Virus record (IMG/VR): IMGVR_UViG_3300014838_000073
Coordinates: 1 to 26,045 of that record
DNA from: a virus
Strand: one strand, 5' to 3'
Length of the DNA stretch: 26,045 bases
This document shows positions 6,585 to 13,363 of this stretch, piece after piece. Position 1 is the first letter of the stretch; each line of letters opens with the position of its first letter. The position numbers were made by a program, and so were the translations under genes. The notes below the pieces were generated by a model that searched no databases, was not told the origin of the DNA, and saw only the letters and a list, made by a program, of their open reading frames with translations.

Positions 6585-7256
6585 TCATATCGAGCGCCCG
6601 ATACCTTCCACCATGGCGCTGAACTCTGGCAGATAAAGCCCGTTGTCCTCGTCACATCGGGACCATATGTGAAGGCAATGGCTGTGGATATTTACGTAGT
6701 TTTCCTTGGGAGGATAGACCGCATACGCGTACCTGTCTCCGAGGAAGTCCTGCTTGACCTTGCAGGCGTCCTCATGCGATGGGGTCCAATTCTTCCGTGA
6801 AAAGCTCACGTGGACCCAGTACGCGCCGTCGGTCTTCTGCTCACAATCAATCAGGACGCGGACTCCGCCACATTGCAATGCGTATCCGTTCCCGTAAGGC
6901 TGGATAATTTTCCACCCCTTCGGAGGGAACGGTATCCCGGATGGCTCCACCCCCACTTCCAAAAGTCCTGCATCTAAAGGGCTCCTTTCGCCTCCTCCGC
7001 AAGTAGAGCCCGACCTTCCATGCTGTCGTACTTCACCCCTTTCGACCTTGCCATCCGCTCCCAGTATCTTCGCTCCCACTAGCCCGTCTAACAGGTTCTC
7101 CATCATATTGATCCGATACTGTTTGACACGATAATAGTCCGTGTCACTGGGGTCGAGCTTGAATTCTGGCTGGGTGAAACATAATTCCGCCATCCGCACA
7201 GCCGTCAACTGTTCCGGTTGCAGTACCTTCGTTATCAGCATCGTTTGTTCCTTCAC
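6585..7256 (-). CDS. Phage protein with DUF7694-like C-terminal part, 223 aa
   Basis: The first 70 residues are helical and charged. A Gly/Ser-rich linker follows (about 75-110). The C-terminal domain contains YWVHVSFSRKNWTPSHEDAC and, near 195-210, ENYVNIHSHCLHIWSRCDED. A pattern of HxS...P...D...YVNIH..CLHxW is one I associate with the phage-associated DUF7694 family; this identification is moderate and from memory. The start is a GTG at 7256 that overlaps the VWA gene stop (GTGA); an ATG at 7241 with AAGGA upstream is a good alternative. It is the last gene of the 8468-6585 operon. Function unknown. Confidence 0.55.
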   Translation of the reverse strand: MKEQTMLITKVLQPEQLTAVRMAELCFTQPEFKLDPSDTDYYRVKQYRINMMENLLDGLVGAKILGADGKVERGEVRQHGRSGSTCGGGERSPLDAGLLEVGVEPSGIPFPPKGWKIIQPYGNGYALQCGGVRVLIDCEQKTDGAYWVHVSFSRKNWTPSHEDACKVKQDFLGDRYAYAVYPPKENYVNIHSHCLHIWSRCDEDNGLYLPEFSAMVEGIGRSI

Positions 7257-7855
7257 AACGCTATTGGCCCTTTCTTCCCCACAGGCGCGGGAAGCCCCAA
7301 ACGCTGAGTAATAGCTTGCCCCAGTTCTTTAATAGCGGATAGACTGGCGCTTCCATACTCACCACCTGTTTGCTTTGCCAAATCACGAAGAAATTTTGGT
7401 ACCGGGTCTGGCCCAACGTAAAACACGTCGATCTTAAGCCCAATAGCCGCCAGCAAAGCTTTTGGCGGGTCATCCGCGCCGCCATCGGTAATCATAACGC
7501 AATGAGTGATGCCCGCTTTCTTCAAAGTGTTGAAAGCTAGGGGCTCATTGTTATCCCCGTCTGCGTCCCCAATTTCATCATCTGGCCGAAGTTCCTGAAT
7601 GTAACCGTTATACTGAAATCGGCGCACACCAGGAAACTGTTTGGATAGCTTACGAAGCTCCTCAATCCTGGTAGATCGGAAGGAACGATCACCAACCGGG
7701 CAACACATTGATCCACTTCGGTCGAGTAGCAAACAAGAAGTAGATGGGTAAGACCCAGCACTCCTAGACGGGGCAAACTTATCCAACATGGCACGCCGTA
7801 GTTTATCCATCTGGGCTGGGCTAGATGCCCGCGTAGTCAAATCGTCAGTCATCAT
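7253..7855 (-). CDS. von Willebrand factor A (VWA) domain protein, 200 aa
   Basis: A single VWA domain spans most of the protein. The MIDAS metal-ion motif DxSxS is present as LLLDRSGSM (Asp45, Ser47, Ser49), with the second conserved aspartate in MITDGGADD (Asp124). Such domains mediate metal-dependent protein-protein contacts, and in bacteria often act beside AAA+ ATPases or as binding adaptors. No signal peptide is seen, so it is cytoplasmic. The C-terminus is GLPAPVGKKG. It overlaps its upstream neighbour, a J-domain protein, by ATGA. No MoxR-type ATPase is visible nearby, so its partner is unknown. Confidence 0.85.
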   Translation of the reverse strand: MMTDDLTTRASSPAQMDKLRRAMLDKFAPSRSAGSYPSTSCLLLDRSGSMCCPVGDRSFRSTRIEELRKLSKQFPGVRRFQYNGYIQELRPDDEIGDADGDNNEPLAFNTLKKAGITHCVMITDGGADDPPKALLAAIGLKIDVFYVGPDPVPKFLRDLAKQTGGEYGSASLSAIKELGQAITQRLGLPAPVGKKGPIAL

Positions 7856-8166
7856 TTTTCCTCCACAGAAGCTTTGACCGCGTTCATAACATCCTTCAAC
7901 TGGTCATAGCTGGCCTTAAGTTCCTGAAACTGAACCGTACTGCCGCCCTTATCAGGGTGTAAACTCATTGCTAACGCCTTATAGCCAGCGGTAATTATCT
8001 TTTCAGACATCGACAGACTGGCTTCCTTTGCCATAGCACGACGGTCCAGCTCATCCTGGTAGCCTTTGATTTCTTTGAGCTTGGCGTCAATCATCCATTG
8101 CAGATACTCTTCATCGGCTTCGCTATATTCCAAGCCTTTATATTTCCCGAATGCAAATATCGGCAT
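7852..8166 (-). CDS. J-domain (DnaJ-like) cochaperone, 104 aa
   Basis: The C-terminal part (about 53-98) is a J-domain: helix II KIITAGYKALAMSL, then the diagnostic HPD (residues 70-72, in LHPDKGG), then helix III FQELKASYDQLKDV. J-domains stimulate the ATPase of DnaK/Hsp70. The N-terminal segment FGKYKGLEYSEADEEYLQWM resembles a short module found in exonuclease/phage proteins of the FGKYKG type. It lies 5 nt downstream of the 8172-8468 gene and overlaps the VWA gene. It probably recruits host DnaK to a phage process, perhaps the VWA partner complex; the target is inferred only from adjacency. Confidence 0.85.
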   Translation of the reverse strand: MPIFAFGKYKGLEYSEADEEYLQWMIDAKLKEIKGYQDELDRRAMAKEASLSMSEKIITAGYKALAMSLHPDKGGSTVQFQELKASYDQLKDVMNAVKASVEEK

Positions 8167-8171
8167 TTTAG

Positions 8172-8468
8172 CTACAAAGCACCAATTTGTACTGCAATTT
8201 TAGCCAGCAGTGCGGCCTCCCTGCTTAACTGATTCTTAGCTTGCACCAAGGCTTCCTCCGGGTGATACCCACCAGCGGCAGTAAGCAGCAGACTGCGAAC
8301 ACGTAGCAGGCTGCTAATGATGTGATCAAGGTTTTGAATCTGCTCATGAATTGTCGGAGTGGCGGCTTCTTCGTAGTCGGCACGATGGCTTACACACAAC
8401 GTCTCCACACGAATGTATGGTTGATCGTTGGGAGCGCATAGGTCACAAACGGTTTCAAGGTTTTCCAT
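8172..8468 (-). CDS. Small helical protein, ~98 aa, predicted leaderless
   Basis: The start at 8468 (MENLETVCDLCAPNDQ) is preferred over an upstream ATG because TATAAT (8480-8475) ends exactly 6 nt before it, which would place the transcript start at the A of the ATG. The N-terminus holds a CxxC (VCDLCAP) and a second Cys/His pair (TLCVSHRADY), so a small zinc site is possible. The rest is a long helical region (IQNLDHIISSLLRVRSLLLT). It heads the operon with the J-domain and VWA genes. The family is not recognised. Confidence 0.6.
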   Translation of the reverse strand: MENLETVCDLCAPNDQPYIRVETLCVSHRADYEEAATPTIHEQIQNLDHIISSLLRVRSLLLTAAGGYHPEEALVQAKNQLSREAALLAKIAVQIGAL

Positions 8469-8474
8469 GGCTTT

Positions 8475-8481
8475 ATTATAC
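8475..8481 (-). promoter_or_regulatory. GTATAAT promoter box, leaderless start
   Basis: GTATAAT on the minus strand (8481-8475) is followed by AAAGCC and then ATG at 8468, so the -10 hexamer ends exactly 6 nt before the start codon. With the usual -7 geometry the mRNA begins at the start codon. No -35 match is seen at 16-18 nt upstream. Confidence 0.7.
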
Positions 8482-8568
8482 GGATTTTGAAACATCGGCA
8501 CATGTTGAACTTGCTTAGACGCACACCACCCTCCCCTGTCAATAGGCCCTGCCAGCCCGCTTAAAAGT

Positions 8569-8621
8569 TAAATCCAATACAAGATAGAGAAAGCAGTTAT
8601 TTCTATCTTGTATTGGATTTA
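8569..8621 (-). terminator. 20-bp perfect inverted repeat at the end of the tnpB operon
   Basis: Positions 8569-8588 and 8602-8621 are exact reverse complements (TAAATCCAATACAAGATAGA) with a 13-nt loop. The stop codon of the 8603-9037 gene lies inside the stem. On the minus strand the stem is followed by AACTTTTAAGC, a weak T-rich stretch, so it may act as a terminator separating the tnpB operon from the promoter at 8481. The long AT-rich stem could equally be the hairpin end of an IS200/IS605-type element or the 3' structure of a guide RNA. Confidence 0.55.
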
Positions 8622-9037
8622 GAAGCGTTGGGAAAGAGATTCTTAGACAGTTCAGACCAGCCTACGTGGAACATGATCGAAGGATTCTTGCATAAAGCCC
8701 CAGACTTAGTATCTATAAGCCTATTGACGTGGACCTGGACGCGGGTGGTGATTGACGCATCGACTAGCGTCTCGTTGCCAGGACTGAAGGGAATGATCCT
8801 CCAGTTGTTTTCGTCTGCGGCTAGGTATGCTTCCCTGCCTATGTGGGTAATCCTGTACAGCAACGGGCCGTTGTTTTCACTCGGTAAAGCTGTCCCGTGA
8901 AGCAACCGTCGAGAAGCCCTTAAGCCGCTCGATATCATGTTTTCAGCTGGAGCCGCACAGATCCCTAATCGGTGCTCCGCGCAGATCCCTTCCCCATAAG
9001 CTCTGTAGAACCCATGGAGGTATGGGTAGTGGGTCAC
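8603..9037 (-). CDS. Possible winged-helix protein downstream of tnpB, 144 aa
   Basis: A GTG at 9037 overlaps the tnpB stop (GTGA); MISSGLRASRR at about residue 34 is an alternative start. The segment SSGLRASRRLLHGTALPSEN, then PLLYRITHIGREAYLAADEN, has the helix plus beta-wing look of a small winged-helix DNA-binding domain (LYRITHIGREA resembles the wing strand of ArsR/MarR-like regulators). The C-terminal part (NNWRIIPFSPGNETLVDASI onward) is not recognised. If tnpB moved alone, this stretch should instead be the element's right-end/guide-RNA region, so coding status is moderate. The opposite-strand frame looks like a shadow. Confidence 0.5.
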   Translation of the reverse strand: MTHYPYLHGFYRAYGEGICAEHRLGICAAPAENMISSGLRASRRLLHGTALPSENNGPLLYRITHIGREAYLAADENNWRIIPFSPGNETLVDASITTRVQVHVNRLIDTKSGALCKNPSIMFHVGWSELSKNLFPNASKSNTR

Positions 9038-10134
9038 TTTGACCCTTCTGCCAAAACTTCGACAGCACTCCTACCAAGCGCTAAAACATTTAGTGCCGCA
9101 TTGTGATCACGGTTCAATGACAGGCCGCAGTGTGGGCACTCATGCCAGCGATCTGCAAGCCCCTTTGGTACGATTTCACCGCAGCGGCTACATCTCTGTG
9201 TCGTACCCCTTGGGTTTACTGCCACAATATAACGCCCGGCGCATTCTGCCTTGTACGAAAGTTGAAACAGAAGTTGTCCCCAAGCAGCGTCCAAAATACT
9301 CTTGGCAAGGTTTCCCTTAACCATATTTGTGATCTTCAAGTCTTCGTGCGCGATCAAGTCGTAGCGCCCAACCAATGCTTTTGAAACGTGGTGGCAGAAG
9401 TTCTTGCGGGCATCGGACATACGTTGATATGCACGCCGCGCCTGTTCTTTCGCCCTGATCCGGTTCTTGCTGCCGCGCTTCTTTCGCGCTAGGTTCTTTT
9501 GCGCCCGTGCAATCCGTTGCGCGTGCTGCCTTACGAAACGTGGATTCTGGACCTCACTGCCATCCGACAATGTAGCGAACGTGGTCAATCCAAGGTCTAT
9601 TCCGACTGGACGCGAGACAACGCACTTCTCTGGAGCAGGGCCAATATCGCACACCACGCGCCCAACCCACTTCTTGCCGTTCAGCTTAATTGTCACCTGC
9701 TTGGCTGTGCCTGTGATCTCCCGGTGTGCTTTGAATCGCACGTGCCCAAGATTCGGGATTAGAACCGAATCTCCATGAAGTCTAGGCGAGTGCCAAGCGA
9801 AAGAAGTATAGCGGTCCCTAGATCTGAAGCGTGGAAATCCGGGCTTATCGCCAGATTTGCAACGGCGGAAGAATGCTTTAAAAGCGCGGTCAACCCGGCG
9901 CAGCGGCTCACGTTGGATGTCCACTGCAATCGTGGCGAACTGCACATCCTTGCGTAATTGTGTTAACTCCGCGCACTGATCGTTGTATGTGACGCTCTTA
10001 TGTTGGAGCTTCCACGCTTCTTTCCGCTCCTGAAGACAGGCGTTATAGGTTTCCTGCGAATCGAGTAGAATCCTTGCGAAGGCTTCCTTTTGCGCTCGCG
10101 TCGGCTTCAACCGCAACTCGTAGGACCGCATCAT
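9034..10134 (-). CDS. tnpB: TnpB (IS200/IS605-type RNA-guided DNA endonuclease), 366 aa
   Basis: This is a full-length TnpB. The N-terminal part (MMRSYELRLKPTRAQKEAFA) is typical. The RuvC catalytic triad is intact: Asp180 in PVGIDLGLTT, Glu264 in IAHEDLKITN, Asp343 in NRDHNAALN. A zinc finger lies in the last RuvC segment (Cys315/Cys318 in RCSRCGE, Cys333/Cys336 in ECPHCGL). Characterised TnpB proteins use an omega RNA from the 3' end of their own gene to cut DNA. No TnpA transposase is present. The gene sits in an operon behind a 52-aa ORF (ATGA overlap) and ahead of the 144-aa gene (GTGA overlap), with its own promoter. It may be a domesticated nuclease or the remains of a mobile element. 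Confidence 0.93.
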   Translation of the reverse strand: MMRSYELRLKPTRAQKEAFARILLDSQETYNACLQERKEAWKLQHKSVTYNDQCAELTQLRKDVQFATIAVDIQREPLRRVDRAFKAFFRRCKSGDKPGFPRFRSRDRYTSFAWHSPRLHGDSVLIPNLGHVRFKAHREITGTAKQVTIKLNGKKWVGRVVCDIGPAPEKCVVSRPVGIDLGLTTFATLSDGSEVQNPRFVRQHAQRIARAQKNLARKKRGSKNRIRAKEQARRAYQRMSDARKNFCHHVSKALVGRYDLIAHEDLKITNMVKGNLAKSILDAAWGQLLFQLSYKAECAGRYIVAVNPRGTTQRCSRCGEIVPKGLADRWHECPHCGLSLNRDHNAALNVLALGRSAVEVLAEGSK

Positions 10135-10289
10135 TTTTGCTTCTCAATCGTCGTGAGGGCCAATCGACGCAGCCACTGCGAAACGGTTTCAGGAGCCACA
10201 CGTCGGGTGACGGGCTCAACTGCGGTAGGAGAGTTTTTGGTTTTGATTTGCTGCGTGTCGGGGAGGCGGGTTAGCTTTTTTGAGTTCAC
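10131..10289 (-). CDS. 52-aa ORF leading the tnpB operon
   Basis: A GTG start at 10289 (preceded in frame by TAG at 10298-10300) opens a 52-codon frame ending in TGA at 10131-10133, which overlaps the tnpB ATG. The product begins MNSKKLTRLPDTQQIKTKNS, has a Pro/Thr/Val-rich middle and an amphipathic basic C-terminal helix (PETVSQWLRRLALTTIEKQK). It is basic overall. No family is recognised. The exact ATGA overlap with tnpB and the fitted promoter and leader support translation, but no Shine-Dalgarno sequence is visible. Confidence 0.5.
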   Translation of the reverse strand: MNSKKLTRLPDTQQIKTKNSPTAVEPVTRRVAPETVSQWLRRLALTTIEKQK

Positions 10290-10297
10290 TTTAAGCT

Positions 10298-10343
10298 ACT
10301 CAGGGGCGTGTGGCGGGTCAAGCCCTGAGTTGCAGGACCCGCC
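10298..10343 (-). ncRNA. Predicted H-type pseudoknot in the tnpB-operon leader
   Basis: Two 8-bp perfect stems are interleaved: 10298-10305 pairs with 10323-10330 (ACTCAGGG/CCCTGAGT), and 10312-10319 pairs with 10336-10343 (GGCGGGTC/GACCCGCC). The order stem A, stem B, A', B' is the geometry of an H-type pseudoknot, with joining segments of 6, 3 and 5 nt. On the minus-strand transcript starting near 10378 it lies about 9 nt before the GTG of the 52-aa ORF. It is therefore placed to control translation. Confidence 0.6.
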
Positions 10344-10377
10344 CTCACAGCTAAGCACCAGGGAGCTACCCCGGTCT

Positions 10378-10414
10378 GATTGGAATCATAACCCCAATCC
10401 GGTATTCATGTCAA
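10378..10414 (-). promoter_or_regulatory. Minus-strand promoter of the tnpB operon, with operator-like inverted repeat
   Basis: TTGACA (10414-10409), an 18-nt spacer and TATGAT (10390-10385) on the minus strand form a near-consensus promoter with a start near 10378. The -10 is framed by GATTGG (10378-10383) and CCAATC (10394-10399), a 6-bp inverted repeat that could be a repressor site. It is divergent from the plus-strand GTATAAT box at 10449. Confidence 0.65.
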
Positions 10415-10448
10415 CATAAGCTTTAGGGAGAGATTTTTAACTTTCGCC

Positions 10449-10461
10449 GTATAATCTATCC
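10449..10461 (+). promoter_or_regulatory. GTATAAT promoter box, leaderless start (plus strand)
   Basis: GTATAAT (10449-10455) is followed by CTATCC and then ATG at 10462, so the hexamer ends 6 nt before the start codon and predicts a leaderless mRNA. No -35 match. It is the leftmost promoter I see for the plus-strand arm and lies about 60 nt from the divergent tnpB promoter. Confidence 0.7.
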
Positions 10462-11163
10462 ATGACCCACGCCGACCATCGTAAACTCGCCTGTAGCCTG
10501 TTGGCAGATATTGTTCCTGCCCGCCTTTGTGGAGAAACGTATCGAGAGATTGGGTCACGATTGGGCATGAGCATTAGTGCAGTTAGAAACCTAATAGTCC
10601 AATCCTCGATGAAAGAACTGATTTTGGGCTCTGTCAATGGGAACAGGGAGAAAAATGTGGACACGCGCCTTGCAGATATTTTAGCAATGCGGCGTGACCA
10701 TCAGACTTTGCAAACCATTGGTGATAAGTACAGCATCTGCCGTGAAAGAGTCCGACAGATTATCAAGCGGGCTCCAGCCGAAATGATTATTGATGTTCCG
10801 CGCCAGTCGCGTGTAAAGAAGGCGCGAATCGTAGCTTACCCGCTTAATTCCGCAAAAGTACGGAAATGGCTTGCTGAAATAAATCACGGGTATTGCTCTC
10901 GATGCCACCAAGCAGTTCCAGCAATGGCTATGCAAGCCAATAATATAGCTGCACGCCGGTGTCGTGCATGCAATACTAAAGCTCACAAGGAGTATTGCGA
11001 TAAACATATTGATCACAGTCGTGCCGTTCAGAAAGCTTGGGTAACCGCGCACCCAGACAAGGTGAGGGAATATGCTTCGAGGTGGCAGGCAAAGAACCAG
11101 GATAAATTAAAGGAATATCGGCGGGCGTATCAGGAGCGCCAGTTACAGCGGCAGCGTGAGTAG
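10462..11163 (+). CDS. Sigma-region-4-like double-HTH and zinc-cluster protein, 233 aa
   Basis: The protein has two helix-turn-helix units: TYREIGSRLGMSISAVRNLI (about 26-45) and TLQTIGDKYSICRERVRQII (82-101). The second closely resembles region 4.2 of sigma-70 factors (the ERVRQI signature), which reads the -35 or contacts the RNA polymerase beta flap. A four-cysteine cluster follows (Cys145, Cys148, Cys167, Cys170, in YCSRCHQ and RRCRACN). A charged C-terminal repeat helix (EYASRWQAKNQDKLKEYRRA) of a kind seen in phage zinc/HNH proteins ends it. It is the first gene of the plus-strand arm and predicted leaderless. A transcription regulator or sigma partner is likely; an inactive or unusual HNH protein is the alternative. 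Confidence 0.65.
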   Translation: MTHADHRKLACSLLADIVPARLCGETYREIGSRLGMSISAVRNLIVQSSMKELILGSVNGNREKNVDTRLADILAMRRDHQTLQTIGDKYSICRERVRQIIKRAPAEMIIDVPRQSRVKKARIVAYPLNSAKVRKWLAEINHGYCSRCHQAVPAMAMQANNIAARRCRACNTKAHKEYCDKHIDHSRAVQKAWVTAHPDKVREYASRWQAKNQDKLKEYRRAYQERQLQRQRE

Positions 11164-11272
11164 CCTTCCATTCCCAGAATGTTTGGCAAGAGAACAGGAT
11201 AACAAGATCGGATTCTTGTGTGCTCGATACCAAACGGGTTCCTGCGCGGTAAGGGCGAGAAACTTATAAACG

Positions 11273-11285
11273 GTATAATCTTACA
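11273..11285 (+). promoter_or_regulatory. GTATAAT promoter box, leaderless GTG start
   Basis: GTATAAT (11273-11279) is followed by CTTACA and GTG at 11286, the same 6-nt spacing seen at 8481 and 10449. No -35 consensus. This sits in the 122-nt gap after the HTH gene, which holds no other feature I can support. Confidence 0.7.
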
Positions 11286-11867
11286 GTGAACATACGTTTG
11301 GAACTGAGAGCTGAGATACGCCAGTGGCACGCGCAGATCAAACAGGCTTTACTTCAGGTGGAGAATCAGCAGCTTGCTGAGAAGAATCTTCCTCCATGGC
11401 CTCCCGGCACTATAGTCTACATTCCTGGTGAGTTTGCACAGGAGCGTCCGGGCCAGCAAACCAGCCGCGCAATCCCCGCGCCAGCATTCCAGTTGTACAA
11501 CCTTAAAGTGTGGTGTGAACGCTACTGTGTTTCACTTACCTTCATTTTGTCTACCTTACTACGCACCTATCGCTTTCAAAGACGGCGCAATCCTCTTGTT
11601 ATCACCTTGGGTCTGCCAGCTGCTATGATTACGGGGGAAACCGCCCGGCGCAGGCTTGAAGAAGCCATCATTCATGAATTCCCCAACCAGGAGAACTTCC
11701 GCGCAGCCCGGCAGCGCCAGCCAGAGCCCCCTATCAAGCACATTGACTATGAAAACCCCGCGCAGTTTGTAGCTCGTTACAATCAGGCTATATTGTTGCG
11801 GCGCAAGGCTTACGAATCCGTACCGGAATGCAATCGAAACTTCAGAAAGCTAAAGACGCATATATGA
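11286..11867 (+). CDS. Hypothetical protein, 193 aa, predicted leaderless
   Basis: The GTG at 11286 is chosen because TATAAT ends exactly 6 nt upstream. The N-terminal ~35 residues form a charged helix (LRAEIRQWHAQIKQALLQVE). A Pro-rich section follows (LPPWPPGTIVYIPG), then a central segment YNLKVWCERYCVSLTFILST that looks folded. The C-terminus is basic (NFRKLKTHI). It overlaps the next gene by ATGA. No family recognised; its place just before the helicase suggests a replication accessory role (inference only). Confidence 0.6.
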   Translation: MNIRLELRAEIRQWHAQIKQALLQVENQQLAEKNLPPWPPGTIVYIPGEFAQERPGQQTSRAIPAPAFQLYNLKVWCERYCVSLTFILSTLLRTYRFQRRRNPLVITLGLPAAMITGETARRRLEEAIIHEFPNQENFRAARQRQPEPPIKHIDYENPAQFVARYNQAILLRRKAYESVPECNRNFRKLKTHI

Positions 11868-12016
11868 ATTATCCTGCATCGCCCATCGAACATAAGCATA
11901 ATTGGGTGTTCCTGAGAACAGAAAACCGAGGACGTCTATTCAAAGCGGTAGACATATTCTACTGCTCTATATGCTGTGAGCACTTTGAAAAAGTTGTTTG
12001 GCAGGGCACGAGATAA
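11864..12016 (+). CDS. Small Cys/His protein, 50 aa
   Basis: The start at 11864 is chosen because its ATG overlaps the previous stop (ATGA); an ATG at 11828 is possible but would overlap by 40 nt. The product begins MNYPASPIEHKHNWVFLRTE and contains HKH near the N-terminus and YCSICCEHFEK near residue 35-45, which could bind one zinc ion. Its stop directly abuts the helicase ATG (TAAATG). Function unknown. Confidence 0.6.
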   Translation: MNYPASPIEHKHNWVFLRTENRGRLFKAVDIFYCSICCEHFEKVVWQGTR

Positions 12017-13363
12017 ATGGAGCCAGCCGAGAGATGGTGGGACGACGAGGAGTTTCAAGACCGTTTGACTACGTTGCTGGTCAGCGACTACAAGACACTT
12101 AAGGACTGCGCTGGTCTTCTTACAGCCAATGATTTCAATCCGGTGAGTGGCATGAAAAATGGCCGTTCCCGTCGCATTATTGCAGGGAGGGCTCTGGAAT
12201 ACTATTCCAAGTATCACAAGCCTATCGGGTCGCTGCTCCGTGCTGACACCTTGGAGTACGCCGAGCAAATAAGCTTGGGGGCAAGCCATGTAGGGCAGCT
12301 GAAGTTGTACATGGCATACTTGTCTAAAATCGTTCCTGAATCAGCCGACGCATTGGTTGAAAAGGTAGTTCGGTTCAAAGGGCAGCGGCTAATTGCAGCC
12401 TCCGTACAGGATCTGGTTGACCTACTGAGCACCGATCAGTTAACCCCGGAGAAGTGGCGGGAGGTTAGCGCCAAGGCACTTTCAGCTACAAATGGTGGTG
12501 TTACCACGGTAAGCTTCCTCGAAACAGTTGGGGACCGCAACGCCCGGCGCAAACGGGAAGCGTTGCATACCCGCTCAATTTGGACTTTGATTGACCCGCT
12601 CGATTCCATGGTTAAAACTGTCGGCCCCGGAGAATTGGGATTGGTGCTGGCCCCTTGGAAACGTGGCAAAAGCTTCTTCCTGTTATGGCTGGCTGTAGCC
12701 TACGCGATTCAGCGCCTGAAAGTTTTGTATGTCACCCTGGAAGACCCTCGTAAGCGTGTTGAGGACCGGCTAGACTCTATCATATCCGGCGTTCCTATCA
12801 AGAACCTGCATATCAAACCGGAGACGCTTCGCAAGAAGATTGCTGCGTTTGGTGACATGGCGCAGAACATCGAAATTTACGATGGTACAGAGGGCGGCAC
12901 TACTTGGTCTAAGATTGAGCAGATATGGCTTACGTTGCGGGATAAGGGGTTCATTCCCGACGCAACCATTGTGGACTACGATGCTGAGATACGCCCGGCC
13001 CGGCAGTATAAGGAAAAACGCTTTGAGCTGGATGAGGTCTACCGTGACGGCAGGGCTTTCATGGCGCAATATAACCAGTATGGCTGGACCGCAGCGCAGA
13101 CCCAACGCGGTACACGTACGGCCAAGATTTTGACTGGGGATCGGATCGGTGAAGACATCACCAAAATTCATAAGGTGTCTTGCGCTCTGTCTCTAGGTAA
13201 GGGGGACTGGACGGACAACAGCTATTATCTCTACGTGGCCGCACACAAGAATGACATTATGGACGTGGGTTGTGAGTTGGTGCCAGATTTATCAAGGGCT
13301 CTGGTCTACGATAGGGACGCCACTTACGCAGAAGCTAAAAATCATGTTGTGGATGTGATATGA
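12017..13363 (+). CDS. RecA/DnaB-type replicative helicase-like ATPase, 448 aa
   Basis: The N-terminal ~170 residues are helical, as in DnaB-like helicases. A RecA-fold ATPase follows with Walker A LAPWKRGKSF (212-219; Ala replaces the usual first Gly), a post-strand catalytic acid in YVTLEDP (Glu242), Walker B ATIVDYDAEIRP (318-324) and a GWTAAQTQRG motif (357-365) corresponding to the DnaB/RecA glutamine sensor. It probably unwinds the phage fork, given the primase, clamp and polymerase downstream. The stop overlaps the methyltransferase start (ATGA at 13360). A phage RecA-like recombinase is a less likely alternative, because of the helical N-terminal domain and primase linkage. Confidence 0.8.
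   Translation: MEPAERWWDDEEFQDRLTTLLVSDYKTLKDCAGLLTANDFNPVSGMKNGRSRRIIAGRALEYYSKYHKPIGSLLRADTLEYAEQISLGASHVGQLKLYMAYLSKIVPESADALVEKVVRFKGQRLIAASVQDLVDLLSTDQLTPEKWREVSAKALSATNGGVTTVSFLETVGDRNARRKREALHTRSIWTLIDPLDSMVKTVGPGELGLVLAPWKRGKSFFLLWLAVAYAIQRLKVLYVTLEDPRKRVEDRLDSIISGVPIKNLHIKPETLRKKIAAFGDMAQNIEIYDGTEGGTTWSKIEQIWLTLRDKGFIPDATIVDYDAEIRPARQYKEKRFELDEVYRDGRAFMAQYNQYGWTAAQTQRGTRTAKILTGDRIGEDITKIHKVSCALSLGKGDWTDNSYYLYVAAHKNDIMDVGCELVPDLSRALVYDRDATYAEAKNHVVDVI

Noticed and set aside
8613-8900. Plus-strand 95-codon frame opposite the 144-aa gene
   Set aside because: It starts inside the 20-bp hairpin region with no ribosome binding site or promoter, and its composition looks like a reverse translation of the minus gene.
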